Origin: Spirochaetae bacterium HGW-Spirochaetae-2
GTDB lineage: Bacteria > Spirochaetota > Spirochaetia > Sphaerochaetales > Sphaerochaetaceae
NCBI GenBank assembly: GCA_002839355.1
Contig: PGXW01000036.1
Location: 1-57,323, forward strand
Length of the DNA stretch: 57,323 nucleotides
Direction: 5' to 3'
Positions within the stretch are counted from its first letter, which is position 1; each line of letters begins with the position of its first letter. Positions 26,152 to 34,704 of the stretch are shown here, piece after piece. Below the pieces are notes generated by a model. That model did not search any database. It worked only from the letters and a program-made list of their open reading frames with translations, and had not been told where the DNA came from. Made by a program: the position numbers and the translations under genes.

Positions 26152-27186
26152 ATGAAAAAAGCAAAAGTATTGCTTATTGGTGCAGTCTTGGTCATCTTCA
26201 CCCTCACTTCAGTATTCGGTGCAGGTGCCACGGAAGCTACAGGGGCCTACACATGGAAACCGAACAGACCCATCAACCTGATCGTCCCCTGGGGAGCCGG
26301 CGGCTCGACAGACCGTTCAGCCCGCGCGACAGCCGCGATCATAGAGGAGGCGCTGGGGATCAGTGTCGTCGTCGTCAACCAGGCCGGTGCCTCGGGTTCA
26401 TTGGGAACCAAGGCCACCATGGATGCTCCCAAGGACGGGTATACCTGGACAGCTGGAGCGGTCAAGGACCTTGGCGTCTACAAGATCCAAGGATTGCTTG
26501 ACACCACGCTTGACGACTGGCACATCTACACCAACGTAGCCATGCCCAATGTCATCTCTGTCAACGCCAACTCCCCGTACAAGACCTTCGACGACCTCTT
26601 GGCTGCCTTCAAGGCAAAACCGGGGCAGATCAAGGTTGCGACCGCAGGAGTCAACTCCGCCGGACACACCGCCATGGAACTGCTTGCCAAGCACACCGGA
26701 ATTACCTATCGGCATGTCACCTATGATGGTGGAGCTCCCGCAGTCACGGCTACTGTCGGTGGCGAGGCGGAAGTCGTTCCCCAGCTCTCGGTCGAACAGG
26801 TCGACATGATCCGTGCCGGCAGGCTTCGCCCGCTGGTGGTGCTCACCACCGAGCCGCTGGAAATCGAAGGGTATAATGGCGTCGTTCCACCGATCACCAA
26901 TTGGATCTCCGACTTCAAGGTTGCCGCCCAGTACTTCGCGATCTTCGTACCGAAGGCTGTCCCCAAGGAAGTCTCAGATACCCTCGACAAGATTTGGCAA
27001 GAGAAGGTCATGACCAGCGACAGCTTGCGCACCTGGGCTAAGCAGAACGCCGTCGTCTTCGACCCTGCATACGGCAAGAGCGCATTCGACAAGTCGTTCG
27101 GCATGGTGCAAATCGACGCATGGCTCAAGTATGATGCCGGCGATGCTGTCATGTCACCCGCTTCAGTAGGCATTCCTAGACCGTAA
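26152..27186 (+). CDS. tctC: tripartite tricarboxylate transporter substrate-binding protein, first copy
   Basis: A 344-residue extracytoplasmic solute receptor of the TctC/Bug family, which captures carboxylates for the TctAB permease. A signal peptide is clear (MKKAKVLLIGAVLVIFTLTS, cleavage after FGA), without a lipobox cysteine. The ligand-binding motifs are INLIVPWGAGGSTDRSARA, VVVVNQAGASGSLGT, and the KVATAGVNSAGHT and YDGGAPAVTATVGGEAE regions. The start has a strong AGAAGGAGG. It is the first gene of tctC-tctB-tctA followed by a Gfo/Idh dehydrogenase. The ligand of Bug proteins cannot be read from sequence. The nearby acid-sugar genes suggest a sugar acid. Confidence 0.92.
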   Translation: MKKAKVLLIGAVLVIFTLTSVFGAGATEATGAYTWKPNRPINLIVPWGAGGSTDRSARATAAIIEEALGISVVVVNQAGASGSLGTKATMDAPKDGYTWTAGAVKDLGVYKIQGLLDTTLDDWHIYTNVAMPNVISVNANSPYKTFDDLLAAFKAKPGQIKVATAGVNSAGHTAMELLAKHTGITYRHVTYDGGAPAVTATVGGEAEVVPQLSVEQVDMIRAGRLRPLVVLTTEPLEIEGYNGVVPPITNWISDFKVAAQYFAIFVPKAVPKEVSDTLDKIWQEKVMTSDSLRTWAKQNAVVFDPAYGKSAFDKSFGMVQIDAWLKYDAGDAVMSPASVGIPRP

Positions 27187-27201
27187 TCGAACTGTAGGAT
27201 A

Positions 27202-27276
27202 CCGGACACCTTCCGCAAAAGGGTGTCCGGCACTATTTTCCAAAAGAATGCTGGATTCGGGGACTCCGGATTCAGC
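27202..27276 (+). terminator. two intercistronic hairpins between tctC1 and tctB1
   Basis: CCGGACACC (27202-27210) pairs with GGTGTCCGG (27222-27230). A second, GT-wobble-rich hairpin of 12 pairs follows at 27250-27276. They sit inside the operon, so they more likely limit read-through or protect the tctC message than stop transcription entirely. This would give more receptor than permease. Confidence 0.6.
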
Positions 27277-27336
27277 ATGTCTATGCTTGGCGTTTCACAA
27301 CACAAGTTCGGAACACAGACAAAGAGAGGTTCGTCC

Positions 27337-27936
27337 ATGGCACCTGTGCAGACATCGTTGAAAAACAAACGTCCGGCTGGCGAAAAAATGCCCCGGGCCG
27401 ACTTCATCACCTCCGTATTGCTTATGGCATTGTCGGCATTCGTGATCATCGAATCGCTGCGGATGCCGCGGCTCGAGCATAGGAACATCAATCCCTATAC
27501 CATACCTGGCATAGTGCCGGCCATTCTTGGTGTGATCATGGGAGTGCTCAGCATCACCTTGTTCTTCCGTGCCATGCGTCACGGCGGGTACCGGTTGTCC
27601 AAGCACAATTCGGCGGCAACGTCGTCGGCATCGACTGGTGCTGCGGGGGAAGGCAGCGTGCAAAAGGTCGGGTTCTGGCACAAGCCGGAAACGCTCAGGG
27701 TCATCCTGACCGTCGGATTCTGCCTGTTGTACGCCATTATCCTCATCGGCTGGGCCTGGTACCCGGTCGCCACCTTCCTCTATGTCTTCGGGTTCATCGT
27801 GATCTTCGAATACGATCGCACCAAGCGCCCGGGCGAACAGAAGCGGACATACATCCTGGCTGGAGTGGAAGCCCTGCTGACTGCCGTACTGGTGTCGGTC
27901 GTGTTCCGCTATGTCTTCCTGATCCGTCTACCATAG
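27337..27936 (+). CDS. tctB: tripartite tricarboxylate transporter small membrane subunit, first copy
   Basis: The 199-residue protein fits TctB, the small four-helix subunit of the Tct permease. Hydrophobic segments are visible at FITSVLLMALSAFVIIESL, YTIPGIVPAILGVIMGVLSI, TVGFCLLYAIILIGWAWY and the C-terminal VEALLTAVLVSVVFRYVFLI. A charged, low-complexity loop separates the second and third. The ATG at 27337 is used because AGAGAGG lies 6 nt upstream. Upstream in-frame ATGs fall within the hairpin region. It is followed 11 bp later by tctA. Confidence 0.85.
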   Translation: MAPVQTSLKNKRPAGEKMPRADFITSVLLMALSAFVIIESLRMPRLEHRNINPYTIPGIVPAILGVIMGVLSITLFFRAMRHGGYRLSKHNSAATSSASTGAAGEGSVQKVGFWHKPETLRVILTVGFCLLYAIILIGWAWYPVATFLYVFGFIVIFEYDRTKRPGEQKRTYILAGVEALLTAVLVSVVFRYVFLIRLP

Positions 27937-27947
27937 GAGTTGCCGAT

Positions 27948-29480
27948 ATGTTTGAAGGATTGAAAATGCTGGGCATCGGGTTGGGCAATTTCCTGACCTT
28001 GGGAACAATATTCAATGTATTCTGGGCCACACAACTGGGTATTATCGTCGGTATGCTGCCGGGCCTCACAGCTACCATGGGAATCGCGTTGCTCACGACG
28101 CTGACCTTCCGGTTACCCGCTGACAACGCGGTGCTGATACTGATCTGCATGTACATCGGCTCGATCTACGGCGGAAGCCGTAGTGCGATCCTGCTCAATA
28201 TCCCCGGAACCCCCGCCAATGCCGCCACGGCTGTCGATGGACATCCGCTTTCCCGGCAGGGAAGGGCCGGCGAGGCTATCGGGATCGCCACTACCGGTTC
28301 GTTCCTCGGGTCGGTGATCGGTATGATCATGCTCGCCCTGTTCACACCGCTGATCGGTAACTTCGCATTGAGCTTCCAATCGATCGAGTTCTTCTGGCTG
28401 GCGATTTTCGGTGTGGTGATCAGCGGTACCTTGACCGCTCCCAAAGACCCGCTCAAGGGATGGATCTCGGGCTTCTTCGGTCTGATGATCGCCATGATCG
28501 GTATGGAGGGTATCCACGCCCACGTCCGCTTCTCCTTCGGAAACATCGAATTGTCGGGTGGAGTCCGTCTGATTCCCGCCATGGTCGGTGCATTCGGGTT
28601 CGCCGAAGTCATCATGATGATGAAGCACCAGAAGGTGGAGATCATCAAGAGCGAGATCAAGCGGGTACTTCCCCGCATCAAGGATATCGCAAAATACTGG
28701 AAGACCATCATCCGCTCCGGCTTGATCGGCACGTTCATCGGAGCGATTCCTGGTGTCGGTGAGGATATCGGAGCCTGGGTGAGCTATGACTTCGCCCGCC
28801 GTGCCAGCAAGGAATCGGAGAAGTTCGGGCATGGCAGCATCGAGGGTTTGATAGCTGCCGAGACCGGCAACAACGCCGCCGTCGGTGGAGCGATCATCCC
28901 CGTCCTTTCGTTGGCGATTCCCGGTTCGGCGCCCGCCGCTGTCCTCATGGCCGCCATGTATATCCACGGGGTCCGTCCAGGTCCGCTGATCATGGTGGAG
29001 AATCCCCAGTTCGTCTACTCGGTGGTCGCCATGTTCCTCCTTGCGACGGTAGCCATGTTCATCCTCGGCCTCTCCATGGTCAAGACGCTTATCAAGGTCC
29101 TCGAGGTTCCCCGCAGCAAGCTGATGCCCGTTGTGCTGGTGTTGTGCGTAATCGGGGCCTATGCTGTGGAATCCCGCTATTTCGATATCATCATCATGGT
29201 GATCTTCGGATTGTTGGGCTATGTGATGCAGGAACTCGACTATCCGGTGGCACCCATGGTGCTCGGCATCATCCTCGGCGATATCCTCGACAAGAACCTC
29301 AGACGGGCATTGGTGCTCACCGACGGCAGTCTGACTCCATTCTTCACCCGTCCGATCTCGATGGTGCTGATTTTTTTCATCATATTGAGTATGGTGAGCA
29401 AGATGCGCTGGTTCAACCTGTTCATGGGCAATGTGAAGCGAAGAATAAAAACGTTGTTCGTACCAGGTACCCGTTCATAA
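27948..29480 (+). CDS. tctA: tripartite tricarboxylate transporter large membrane subunit, first copy
   Basis: A 510-residue polytopic membrane protein with the TctA signatures QLGIIVGMLPGLTATMGIA near the N-terminus, YIGSIYGGSRSAILLNIPGT in the first half and the related FIGAIPGVGEDIGAW and IPGSAPAAVLMAAMYIHGV in the second half. This duplicated layout is typical of the family. It should form the ion-coupled carboxylate channel with TctB. The last residues VPGTRS and the stop codon come from the left end of a modular repeat (29460 onward), so the repeat appears to have replaced the original C-terminal codons. Confidence 0.93.
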   Translation: MFEGLKMLGIGLGNFLTLGTIFNVFWATQLGIIVGMLPGLTATMGIALLTTLTFRLPADNAVLILICMYIGSIYGGSRSAILLNIPGTPANAATAVDGHPLSRQGRAGEAIGIATTGSFLGSVIGMIMLALFTPLIGNFALSFQSIEFFWLAIFGVVISGTLTAPKDPLKGWISGFFGLMIAMIGMEGIHAHVRFSFGNIELSGGVRLIPAMVGAFGFAEVIMMMKHQKVEIIKSEIKRVLPRIKDIAKYWKTIIRSGLIGTFIGAIPGVGEDIGAWVSYDFARRASKESEKFGHGSIEGLIAAETGNNAAVGGAIIPVLSLAIPGSAPAAVLMAAMYIHGVRPGPLIMVENPQFVYSVVAMFLLATVAMFILGLSMVKTLIKVLEVPRSKLMPVVLVLCVIGAYAVESRYFDIIIMVIFGLLGYVMQELDYPVAPMVLGIILGDILDKNLRRALVLTDGSLTPFFTRPISMVLIFFIILSMVSKMRWFNLFMGNVKRRIKTLFVPGTRS

Positions 29481-29589
29481 AAATGTATACAATATTGGCT
29501 TGATTATGCCCCGAGACACCATATGAAGTTGCATGCGGGGTGCAGTGCGATGGTTTTGTATACAAAAATCAAAGTTGGTGCCAGGTACC
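29460..29589. repeat. modular palindromic repeat, copy 1 (long form)
   Basis: Left half: GTACCAGGTACC ending at 29471, an 8-nt gap, then a degenerate 16-mer around TGTATACA (29480-29495). Right half: TTTTGTATACAAAA within 29553-29568, an 8-nt gap, then GGTGCCAGGTACC (29577-29589). The halves are 57 nt apart. The middle holds a CCCCG...CGGGG hairpin. The right end runs into the ribosome-binding site of the Gfo/Idh gene as CTCC-GAA-GGAG. Confidence 0.85.
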
Positions 29590-29605
29590 TCCGAAGGAGC
29601 GATTG

Positions 29606-30796
29606 ATGCAAGGGAAACGGACATTAAAAGCTGGTCTGGTCGGTTCGGGGTTTGCCGCCGCGTTCCATCATGAAGCCCTCAGGCGGGTCTACGAGGCCCA
29701 TGTCGAGGTTGTCGGCGTCTACTCGACCTCGGCCGAACGACGGGAGGCTTTTGCCCGCGAACGGGGAATCCGTGCCTTCGCATCGTTGGATGAATTGATC
29801 GCCAATTGCGATGTGGTGCACGTGTGCACACCTCCCTCCACCCACGAGGCCATAGCGGTCGCAGCGCTTGCGATGCACAGGCACTGTATCATTGAAAAAC
29901 CGTTCACCGGTTATTTTGGCGACGGGTCGCCCGATTTCAACGGCAAGACGCTCGACAAGATGGAAGCCCTGGCCGGTGCCATGTCCAGTGTCGGACGGAT
30001 CCTCGAAGCGGAGCAACAGAGCAAGGGCACCATAGCCTATGCGGAGAACTGGGTGTTCGCCCCGGCGATCCAAAAGGAACGGGAAATCCTGGAGAAGACC
30101 GGCGCCCAGATCCTGTGGATGCACGGGGAGGAGTCCCATTCCGGTTCGCATGCGAAGTACTACGGCATGTGGTCCCATTCCGGTGGCGGATCGATCATGG
30201 GCAAGGGGGTGCATCCGCTCACCGCCGCGTTGTATATGAAGAAGGTCGAGGGTCGTGCCCGCAACGGCAAGGCTATCCGACCGGTCGCCGTCTCGGCGCG
30301 CACCCATGCGGTGACCACCAGCGATTGGTATGAGGATGCGGGGTTCTTGCGCACGAGCTACACCGATATCGAAGATTTCGGTCTGGTCCATGTCATATTC
30401 AGTGACGGTAGCTTCGCCGATATCTTCGCCACCGAACTGGCTTTGGGCGGGGTCCACAACTGGCTCGAGGTGTGTACCAACAACCACCGCACCCTCTGTT
30501 CGATCAATCCCAACAATTCGCTGCAGACCTACAATCCGAAGGAAGAGCAGTTCAAGGACATCTATGTGGTCGAGAAGATCGGCACCAAGCAGGGCTGGGC
30601 GAGCACGTCCCCCGACGAGGATTGGTTCACCGGTTACCAGCATGAGATGAATTTCTGCTACAAGGCGTTCGCCGATGGCAGTGGGCTCGAATCGGATAGT
30701 CAGCTTGCCGCCGACACCATAGCCGTCGTGTATGCCGCATATGTCTCGGCCGACAAGAAAGGCGTCGAAATCGAAGTACCAGGTACCGGGTTTTAA
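29606..30796 (+). CDS. Gfo/Idh/MocA-family oxidoreductase
   Basis: A 396-residue NAD(P)-dependent sugar dehydrogenase-like protein. The Rossmann N-terminus has AGLVGSGFAAAFHHEALRR. The conserved EKP motif is in HCIIEKPFTG. The substrate-binding C-terminal domain has GGGSIMGKGVHPLTAALY, where the GV-x-x-H-type histidine is expected. The ATG at 29606 follows GAAGGAG at 6 nt. The gene is the last of the first Tct operon and probably oxidises the imported substrate or a derivative. The final residues EVPGTGF are encoded by the next modular repeat. The exact substrate is unknown. Confidence 0.85.
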   Translation: MQGKRTLKAGLVGSGFAAAFHHEALRRVYEAHVEVVGVYSTSAERREAFARERGIRAFASLDELIANCDVVHVCTPPSTHEAIAVAALAMHRHCIIEKPFTGYFGDGSPDFNGKTLDKMEALAGAMSSVGRILEAEQQSKGTIAYAENWVFAPAIQKEREILEKTGAQILWMHGEESHSGSHAKYYGMWSHSGGGSIMGKGVHPLTAALYMKKVEGRARNGKAIRPVAVSARTHAVTTSDWYEDAGFLRTSYTDIEDFGLVHVIFSDGSFADIFATELALGGVHNWLEVCTNNHRTLCSINPNNSLQTYNPKEEQFKDIYVVEKIGTKQGWASTSPDEDWFTGYQHEMNFCYKAFADGSGLESDSQLAADTIAVVYAAYVSADKKGVEIEVPGTGF

Positions 30797-30905
30797 TTTT
30801 GTATACAGTTTGAGCTGACGAGTACCTTGAACCACCGCCCCAAAGCTATGATGGGTTAGTCTCTACACGTTTTGTATACAAATATTCATTATGGTACCAG
30901 GTACC
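30775..30905. repeat. modular palindromic repeat, copy 2 (long form)
   Basis: The 13-mer with GTACCAGGTACC (30775-30787), 8 nt and a 16-mer around TTTTGTATAC (30796-30811) form the left half. The 16-mer at 30869-30884, 8 nt and GGTACCAGGTACC (30893-30905) form the right half. The halves are again exactly 57 nt apart, although the middle sequence differs from copy 1. It overlaps the end of the Gfo/Idh gene and leads into the activator gene's ribosome-binding site. Confidence 0.85.
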
Positions 30906-30920
30906 TCCGAAGGAGCGTTC

Positions 30921-32891
30921 ATGTTCACCATCGAATTCATTGTCCCCTACGAGAAACTGGTCTCCGTGGTACAGGAAGCGTTCGCAGAGCACCCGAAACG
31001 GAACGAGATCAAATTTCTCGTTAACCAGGTCGGCATCGACGACGTCAAGCAGAGCAACCTGTCCGGCGACATATTCATAGCCCGGGGCCTGACCGCCTCG
31101 TACCTCACACGGCTCAGGCAAAACGGCAGTGTCGTCGAACTGCCCATGAGCGGATACGACATCTTGCGAGCCATGACCGAAGGCGTCACTCGCTTCGGAG
31201 CGAAACGTATCGCCATCATCGCTACGGCGAACGCTGTCTACGGAGTCGACAACTTCGCAAGCAGCTTCCTCCCGGCGGTGCGGACCTATGAGATCGGGCC
31301 TTCCGACGACCTGGACACATTCATCGACCGTGCCCTATCCGACGGTGCCGACCTGATAATCGGTGGTGATTTCATATCCACCCGTGCGATCGAACGGAAC
31401 ATCCCAGCCGTACGCATAGAAACAGGTAAGGAGAGCGTCCGCCAGGCAATCGATGAAGCCTGGCGACTGTACCACCTGAATATCGAGGAACGCACCCGCG
31501 TTCAGCGGCTCAATGCCCTGGTTGAACACGTCCACGAAGGCATCGTCTCCGTCGATAGCGGGAAACGGATCACCATTTGCAACCAGTATGCACAGGAACT
31601 GATCGGAACACCACTGGACGAGATCATCGGCAAGCCGCTCTGTGCTATTCTGCCCGCGCTCGATAGCCCCGACTTCGCGACGCTCCGCTCGCCCGCCATC
31701 GGGGATTTCATCGAAATCAATGGTACCAGGACCGCCGTCAACCGGGTCCCCGTGGTGGTCAACGATATCTTCGCCGCCGGCATCGTCACCTTCCAGAAGT
31801 TGTCGCAGATCCAAAAGATAGAAACCCGCATCCGACGCGAAGCCAACCGGAAGGGCCTTGTGGCCAACTACGATTTCTCCATGGTCATCGGTACCAGCGC
31901 CGCCACACGCAAGACCATCGAACTGGCCAAAGGCTTCGCCAAGGTCCAGGCGAACATCCTGCTGGTAGGGGAGACAGGCACCGGCAAGGAACTGTTCGCG
32001 CAAAGCATCCATACGGTCAGTCCCCGCATGAACGGACCCTTTGTCGCCATCAATTGCGCCGCACTGCCCGAATCGTTGCTGGAAAGCGAATTGTTCGGAT
32101 ACGTCGGCGGAGCCTTCACCGGAGCCGCGAAAGAGGGCAAGATGGGCATGTTCGAACTCGCCCACGGCGGAACGATCTTTTTGGACGAGATATCGGAGAT
32201 GAGCCTGCAGTTGCAGGGGCGCCTGCTGCGGGTCATCGAGGAACGCGAGATCATGCGATTGGGCCACGACACCGTCCTGCCTGTCGATATCCGCATCATT
32301 GCAGCGACAAACAGGAACCTCGAACAGGACGTCGAGGAGAACCGCTTCCGCAAGGACCTGTTCTATCGCCTGGATGTCCTGCGCCTCGATATACCTCCTC
32401 TGCGGCATCGCAGGGAGGATATCGTCCCGTTGGCCCGCCATTTCCTGGCTCTGGCCGATGCGGAGAACAAGAGTGTGGTGCACACCATAGACGAATCTGG
32501 GTATGAATTGCTGCAAAACCATCTGTGGGATGGCAACGTCCGGCAATTGCGCAATATCTGCGAACGGCTTTCGGTGGTGGTTGCCGCACAAACGGTCACC
32601 GCAGCCGACGTGGCCTCCTGTTTGGGTTCGGCAATGGCACGAACCATGGGAGCTGATTGTGCTGGGGATGCCTCGACGCTCCATATGCCCCAGGTATCAC
32701 AGGGATATCAGAGTTCACAGACATCCCGCACGTTCCGTATGACCGATACGATAGGTTCGGATTTGCCGGCAAGGGAACGCATCGCCGAAGCCCTGGCATG
32801 TTGCGGAGGGAACCGGACCAGGACCGCGAAGATGCTCGGAATGGACAGGACGACCCTGTACCGGCACATGTTGAAGTACGGCTTGGTGTAA
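30921..32891 (+). CDS. sigma-54-dependent activator with PrpR-type sensor domain
   Basis: A 656-residue enhancer-binding protein. Residues 1 to about 190 resemble the PrpR_N sensor domain (EHPKRNEIKFLVNQVG, GYDILRAM, RIAIIATANAVYG). Residues 200-310 form a PAS-like domain (NALVEHVHEGIVSVDSGKRI). The AAA+ domain has Walker A GETGTGKE near residue 350 and the sigma-54-contacting GAFTGA near 397. A Fis-type helix-turn-helix ends the protein (CCGGNRTRTAKMLGMDRTTL). The ATG at 30921 follows GAAGGAG at 5 nt. A sigma-54 promoter lies 140 bp downstream before the second Tct operon, with palindromic upstream sites between, so this protein very probably activates that operon. The ligand is likely a carboxylate or pathway intermediate. 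Confidence 0.93.
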   Translation: MFTIEFIVPYEKLVSVVQEAFAEHPKRNEIKFLVNQVGIDDVKQSNLSGDIFIARGLTASYLTRLRQNGSVVELPMSGYDILRAMTEGVTRFGAKRIAIIATANAVYGVDNFASSFLPAVRTYEIGPSDDLDTFIDRALSDGADLIIGGDFISTRAIERNIPAVRIETGKESVRQAIDEAWRLYHLNIEERTRVQRLNALVEHVHEGIVSVDSGKRITICNQYAQELIGTPLDEIIGKPLCAILPALDSPDFATLRSPAIGDFIEINGTRTAVNRVPVVVNDIFAAGIVTFQKLSQIQKIETRIRREANRKGLVANYDFSMVIGTSAATRKTIELAKGFAKVQANILLVGETGTGKELFAQSIHTVSPRMNGPFVAINCAALPESLLESELFGYVGGAFTGAAKEGKMGMFELAHGGTIFLDEISEMSLQLQGRLLRVIEEREIMRLGHDTVLPVDIRIIAATNRNLEQDVEENRFRKDLFYRLDVLRLDIPPLRHRREDIVPLARHFLALADAENKSVVHTIDESGYELLQNHLWDGNVRQLRNICERLSVVVAAQTVTAADVASCLGSAMARTMGADCAGDASTLHMPQVSQGYQSSQTSRTFRMTDTIGSDLPARERIAEALACCGGNRTRTAKMLGMDRTTLYRHMLKYGLV

Positions 32892-32895
32892 CATG

Positions 32896-32924
32896 TGTTG
32901 CAACACTGCAACATTGTTGCAACA
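32896..32924 (+). promoter_or_regulatory. upstream activator sites for the sigma-54 activator
   Basis: The palindrome TGTTGCAACA occurs at 32896-32905 and again at 32915-32924, with a half site TGCAACA between. They lie about 110-130 bp before the -24 element. This is the expected distance for an enhancer bound by a sigma-54 activator. Confidence 0.7.
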
Positions 32925-33030
32925 TAGCAAGCCCCGCGAACCTAAGCGGTTTTGCTATAGATAGTTGTGTATCGAATGTAAGATGTATTGAAGAAAGGAC
33001 TTGCAAGGTTGTGGTCACGAATTCGATTGT

Positions 33031-33046
33031 TGGCACGAATTTTGCA
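33031..33046 (+). promoter_or_regulatory. sigma-54 (-24/-12) promoter of the second Tct operon
   Basis: TGGCAC (33031-33036), five bases, then TTGCA (33042-33046). The invariant GG and GC pairs are exactly 10 bp apart, an almost perfect match to the sigma-54 consensus. Transcription should begin near 33057, leaving a leader of about 70 nt before tctC2. Confidence 0.88.
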
Positions 33047-33127
33047 CTATGAACGGGGAGGGGACCCTGGTCGGACAGCGTCCGCGAATGGTTCCTATCA
33101 GCAATGGATTACAAAAAGGAGTGTGTA

Positions 33128-34099
33128 ATGAAACGAATCAGTGTACTGTTCTTGTGTCTCATCGTTGGCATCGGATCCCTGTTCGCCGCGGCCCAGGCCG
33201 AGCAAGCGACCTATCCCGACCAGCCGATCGAATTGGTGGTCCCGGCAAGCGCCGGTGGCGGTAGCGATATCATGGCCCGCCTGATCGTCGATATCATCCA
33301 GAAGAACAACTTCTCTTCCCAGACCATCATGGTCGTCAACAAACCCGGCGGGTCGAGCGCGGCAGGTCACTCCTATGTGAACTCCAAGCCCAATCCGAAC
33401 TACACCCTGTTCACGGCAAACACTGCCCACGTGCTTTCCATGAACATCAACAAGAGCAAGTCCCCCAAGGGCGAGTTCACCATGATCGCGAACCTGGCCA
33501 TGGACAACGTCGTGTTCGTGACATCGGCCGACAGCCCGTATAAGACCTTCGATGATGCCCTGACAGCCATCAAGGCCAATCCCAAGGCCCTCACCGTCGG
33601 AACCGCCGACAACCTCGACAAGCTGTGTGTCGTCCAGATCAACCAGGAAGCCGGAGTCGACTTCAATACCGTCTACTTCAACAGCGCCGGTGAAATCTCC
33701 ACAGCACTGCTCGGCAACCACGTCGAATTCGGTATCTTCAACCCGGGCGAATGTATCGGACTGGTGGAAGGTGGAAAGCTCCGCGTATTGGCAGCGTTCT
33801 CCCCAACCCGCCTTGCCGCACCATTCGAGGCCGCACCGACCTTCGCCGAACTCGGATACCCTGGAGTCGAATTCCAGATGTCCCGCTCGATCATGGCAGG
33901 TGCCGGCATGAGCCGTGAAGCCCAGCTCTACTGGAGCGACGTCATGGAAAAAGTCTGCGCCACCGACGAGTGGAAGCAGAACTATATCGAAAAGGACGGC
34001 TTGGAAGATCTCTTCCTCAACGCCGACGATTTCACCAAATTCAACACGGAATCGGAACGTAAGATCGTAGAAGCAGCCAAATCCATCGGCCTGCTCTAG
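33128..34099 (+). CDS. tctC: tripartite tricarboxylate transporter substrate-binding protein, second copy
   Basis: A 323-residue TctC/Bug-family receptor. The signal peptide is MKRISVLFLCLIVGIGSLFA with cleavage near AAAQA. Binding motifs are IELVVPASAGGGSDIMARL and VVNKPGGSSAAGH. It shares the NSPYKTFDD-type segment with the first copy (DSPYKTFDDAL), but much of the rest differs, so the two receptors probably bind different carboxylates. The ATG at 33128 has AAGGAG 6-7 nt upstream. It is the first gene behind the sigma-54 promoter and should be induced by the neighbouring activator. Confidence 0.92.
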   Translation: MKRISVLFLCLIVGIGSLFAAAQAEQATYPDQPIELVVPASAGGGSDIMARLIVDIIQKNNFSSQTIMVVNKPGGSSAAGHSYVNSKPNPNYTLFTANTAHVLSMNINKSKSPKGEFTMIANLAMDNVVFVTSADSPYKTFDDALTAIKANPKALTVGTADNLDKLCVVQINQEAGVDFNTVYFNSAGEISTALLGNHVEFGIFNPGECIGLVEGGKLRVLAAFSPTRLAAPFEAAPTFAELGYPGVEFQMSRSIMAGAGMSREAQLYWSDVMEKVCATDEWKQNYIEKDGLEDLFLNADDFTKFNTESERKIVEAAKSIGLL

Positions 34100-34110
34100 A
34101 TCCTTTGCAT

Positions 34111-34140
34111 GCGGAGATATCCTGACAAGGGTATCTCCGC
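34111..34140 (+). terminator. intercistronic hairpin between tctC2 and tctB2
   Basis: GCGGAGATA at the left pairs with TATCTCCGC at the right, and further pairs lie toward the TGACAA loop. No T-tract follows. Its place matches the hairpins after tctC1 and after the sugar-binding-protein gene. Confidence 0.6.
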
Positions 34141-34187
34141 TGTACGAATCGGTTGCTTATCGGTTTTCTTTCACAGGAGTCACAAAC

Positions 34188-34676
34188 ATGGAAATTCTAC
34201 TTGCGTTGGTATTCATGACGGTTTCGGGCTACTGGCTGCAACAAGGCCTGGCTGTCTACGGGTTCTATGTCGATGGCAAACCCGGCAGTGGGTTCATTCC
34301 CGTATTGTTCAGCATCCTGGTCATGATCCTGTCGGCCATCGCATTGGTCAGGGCAGTGCGAACCAAACGTGCGGCCCCTTCGAAGGCAACGCCGGCAGGT
34401 GATGCCTCCCCGACGGTCTCCGCCGATATCGATTCCTGGAAGACCCGACTGCAACCGTTGATTCCCGCCGCCATCGCAATCGTGGGCATCTACGCGATCA
34501 CCTACCTCGGGGTTGTCGTGGCAGTCGCGCTCATCGCCTTCTGCTGGGTGCGTTTCCTCAGCCATTACTCGGTCGTCCGATCGTTCCTGTTCAGTGTTCC
34601 GATCGTTCTCTTCATCTACGTGGTGTTCGTCTGGTGGCTTCGCGTCCCATTCCCACGTGGTGTGTTCGGATTCTAA
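34188..34676 (+). CDS. tctB: tripartite tricarboxylate transporter small membrane subunit, second copy
   Basis: A 162-residue membrane protein with four hydrophobic segments, starting MEILLALVFMTVSGYWLQQG. It carries the TctB-typical GKPGSGFIPVLFSILVMILS segment and ends with SVPIVLFIYVVFVWWLRVPF followed by PRG. CAGGAG lies before the ATG. It lies 28 bp before tctA2. It is shorter and only loosely similar to the first copy. Confidence 0.9.
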   Translation: MEILLALVFMTVSGYWLQQGLAVYGFYVDGKPGSGFIPVLFSILVMILSAIALVRAVRTKRAAPSKATPAGDASPTVSADIDSWKTRLQPLIPAAIAIVGIYAITYLGVVVAVALIAFCWVRFLSHYSVVRSFLFSVPIVLFIYVVFVWWLRVPFPRGVFGF

Positions 34677-34704
34677 TGAGATTTGCTAGCAAGGAGACGA
34701 AGGA

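Noticed and set aside
31335-32684. A 449-codon open frame on the minus strand
   Set aside because: It is antisense to the sigma-54 activator gene, whose motifs are complete. The translation shows no domain.
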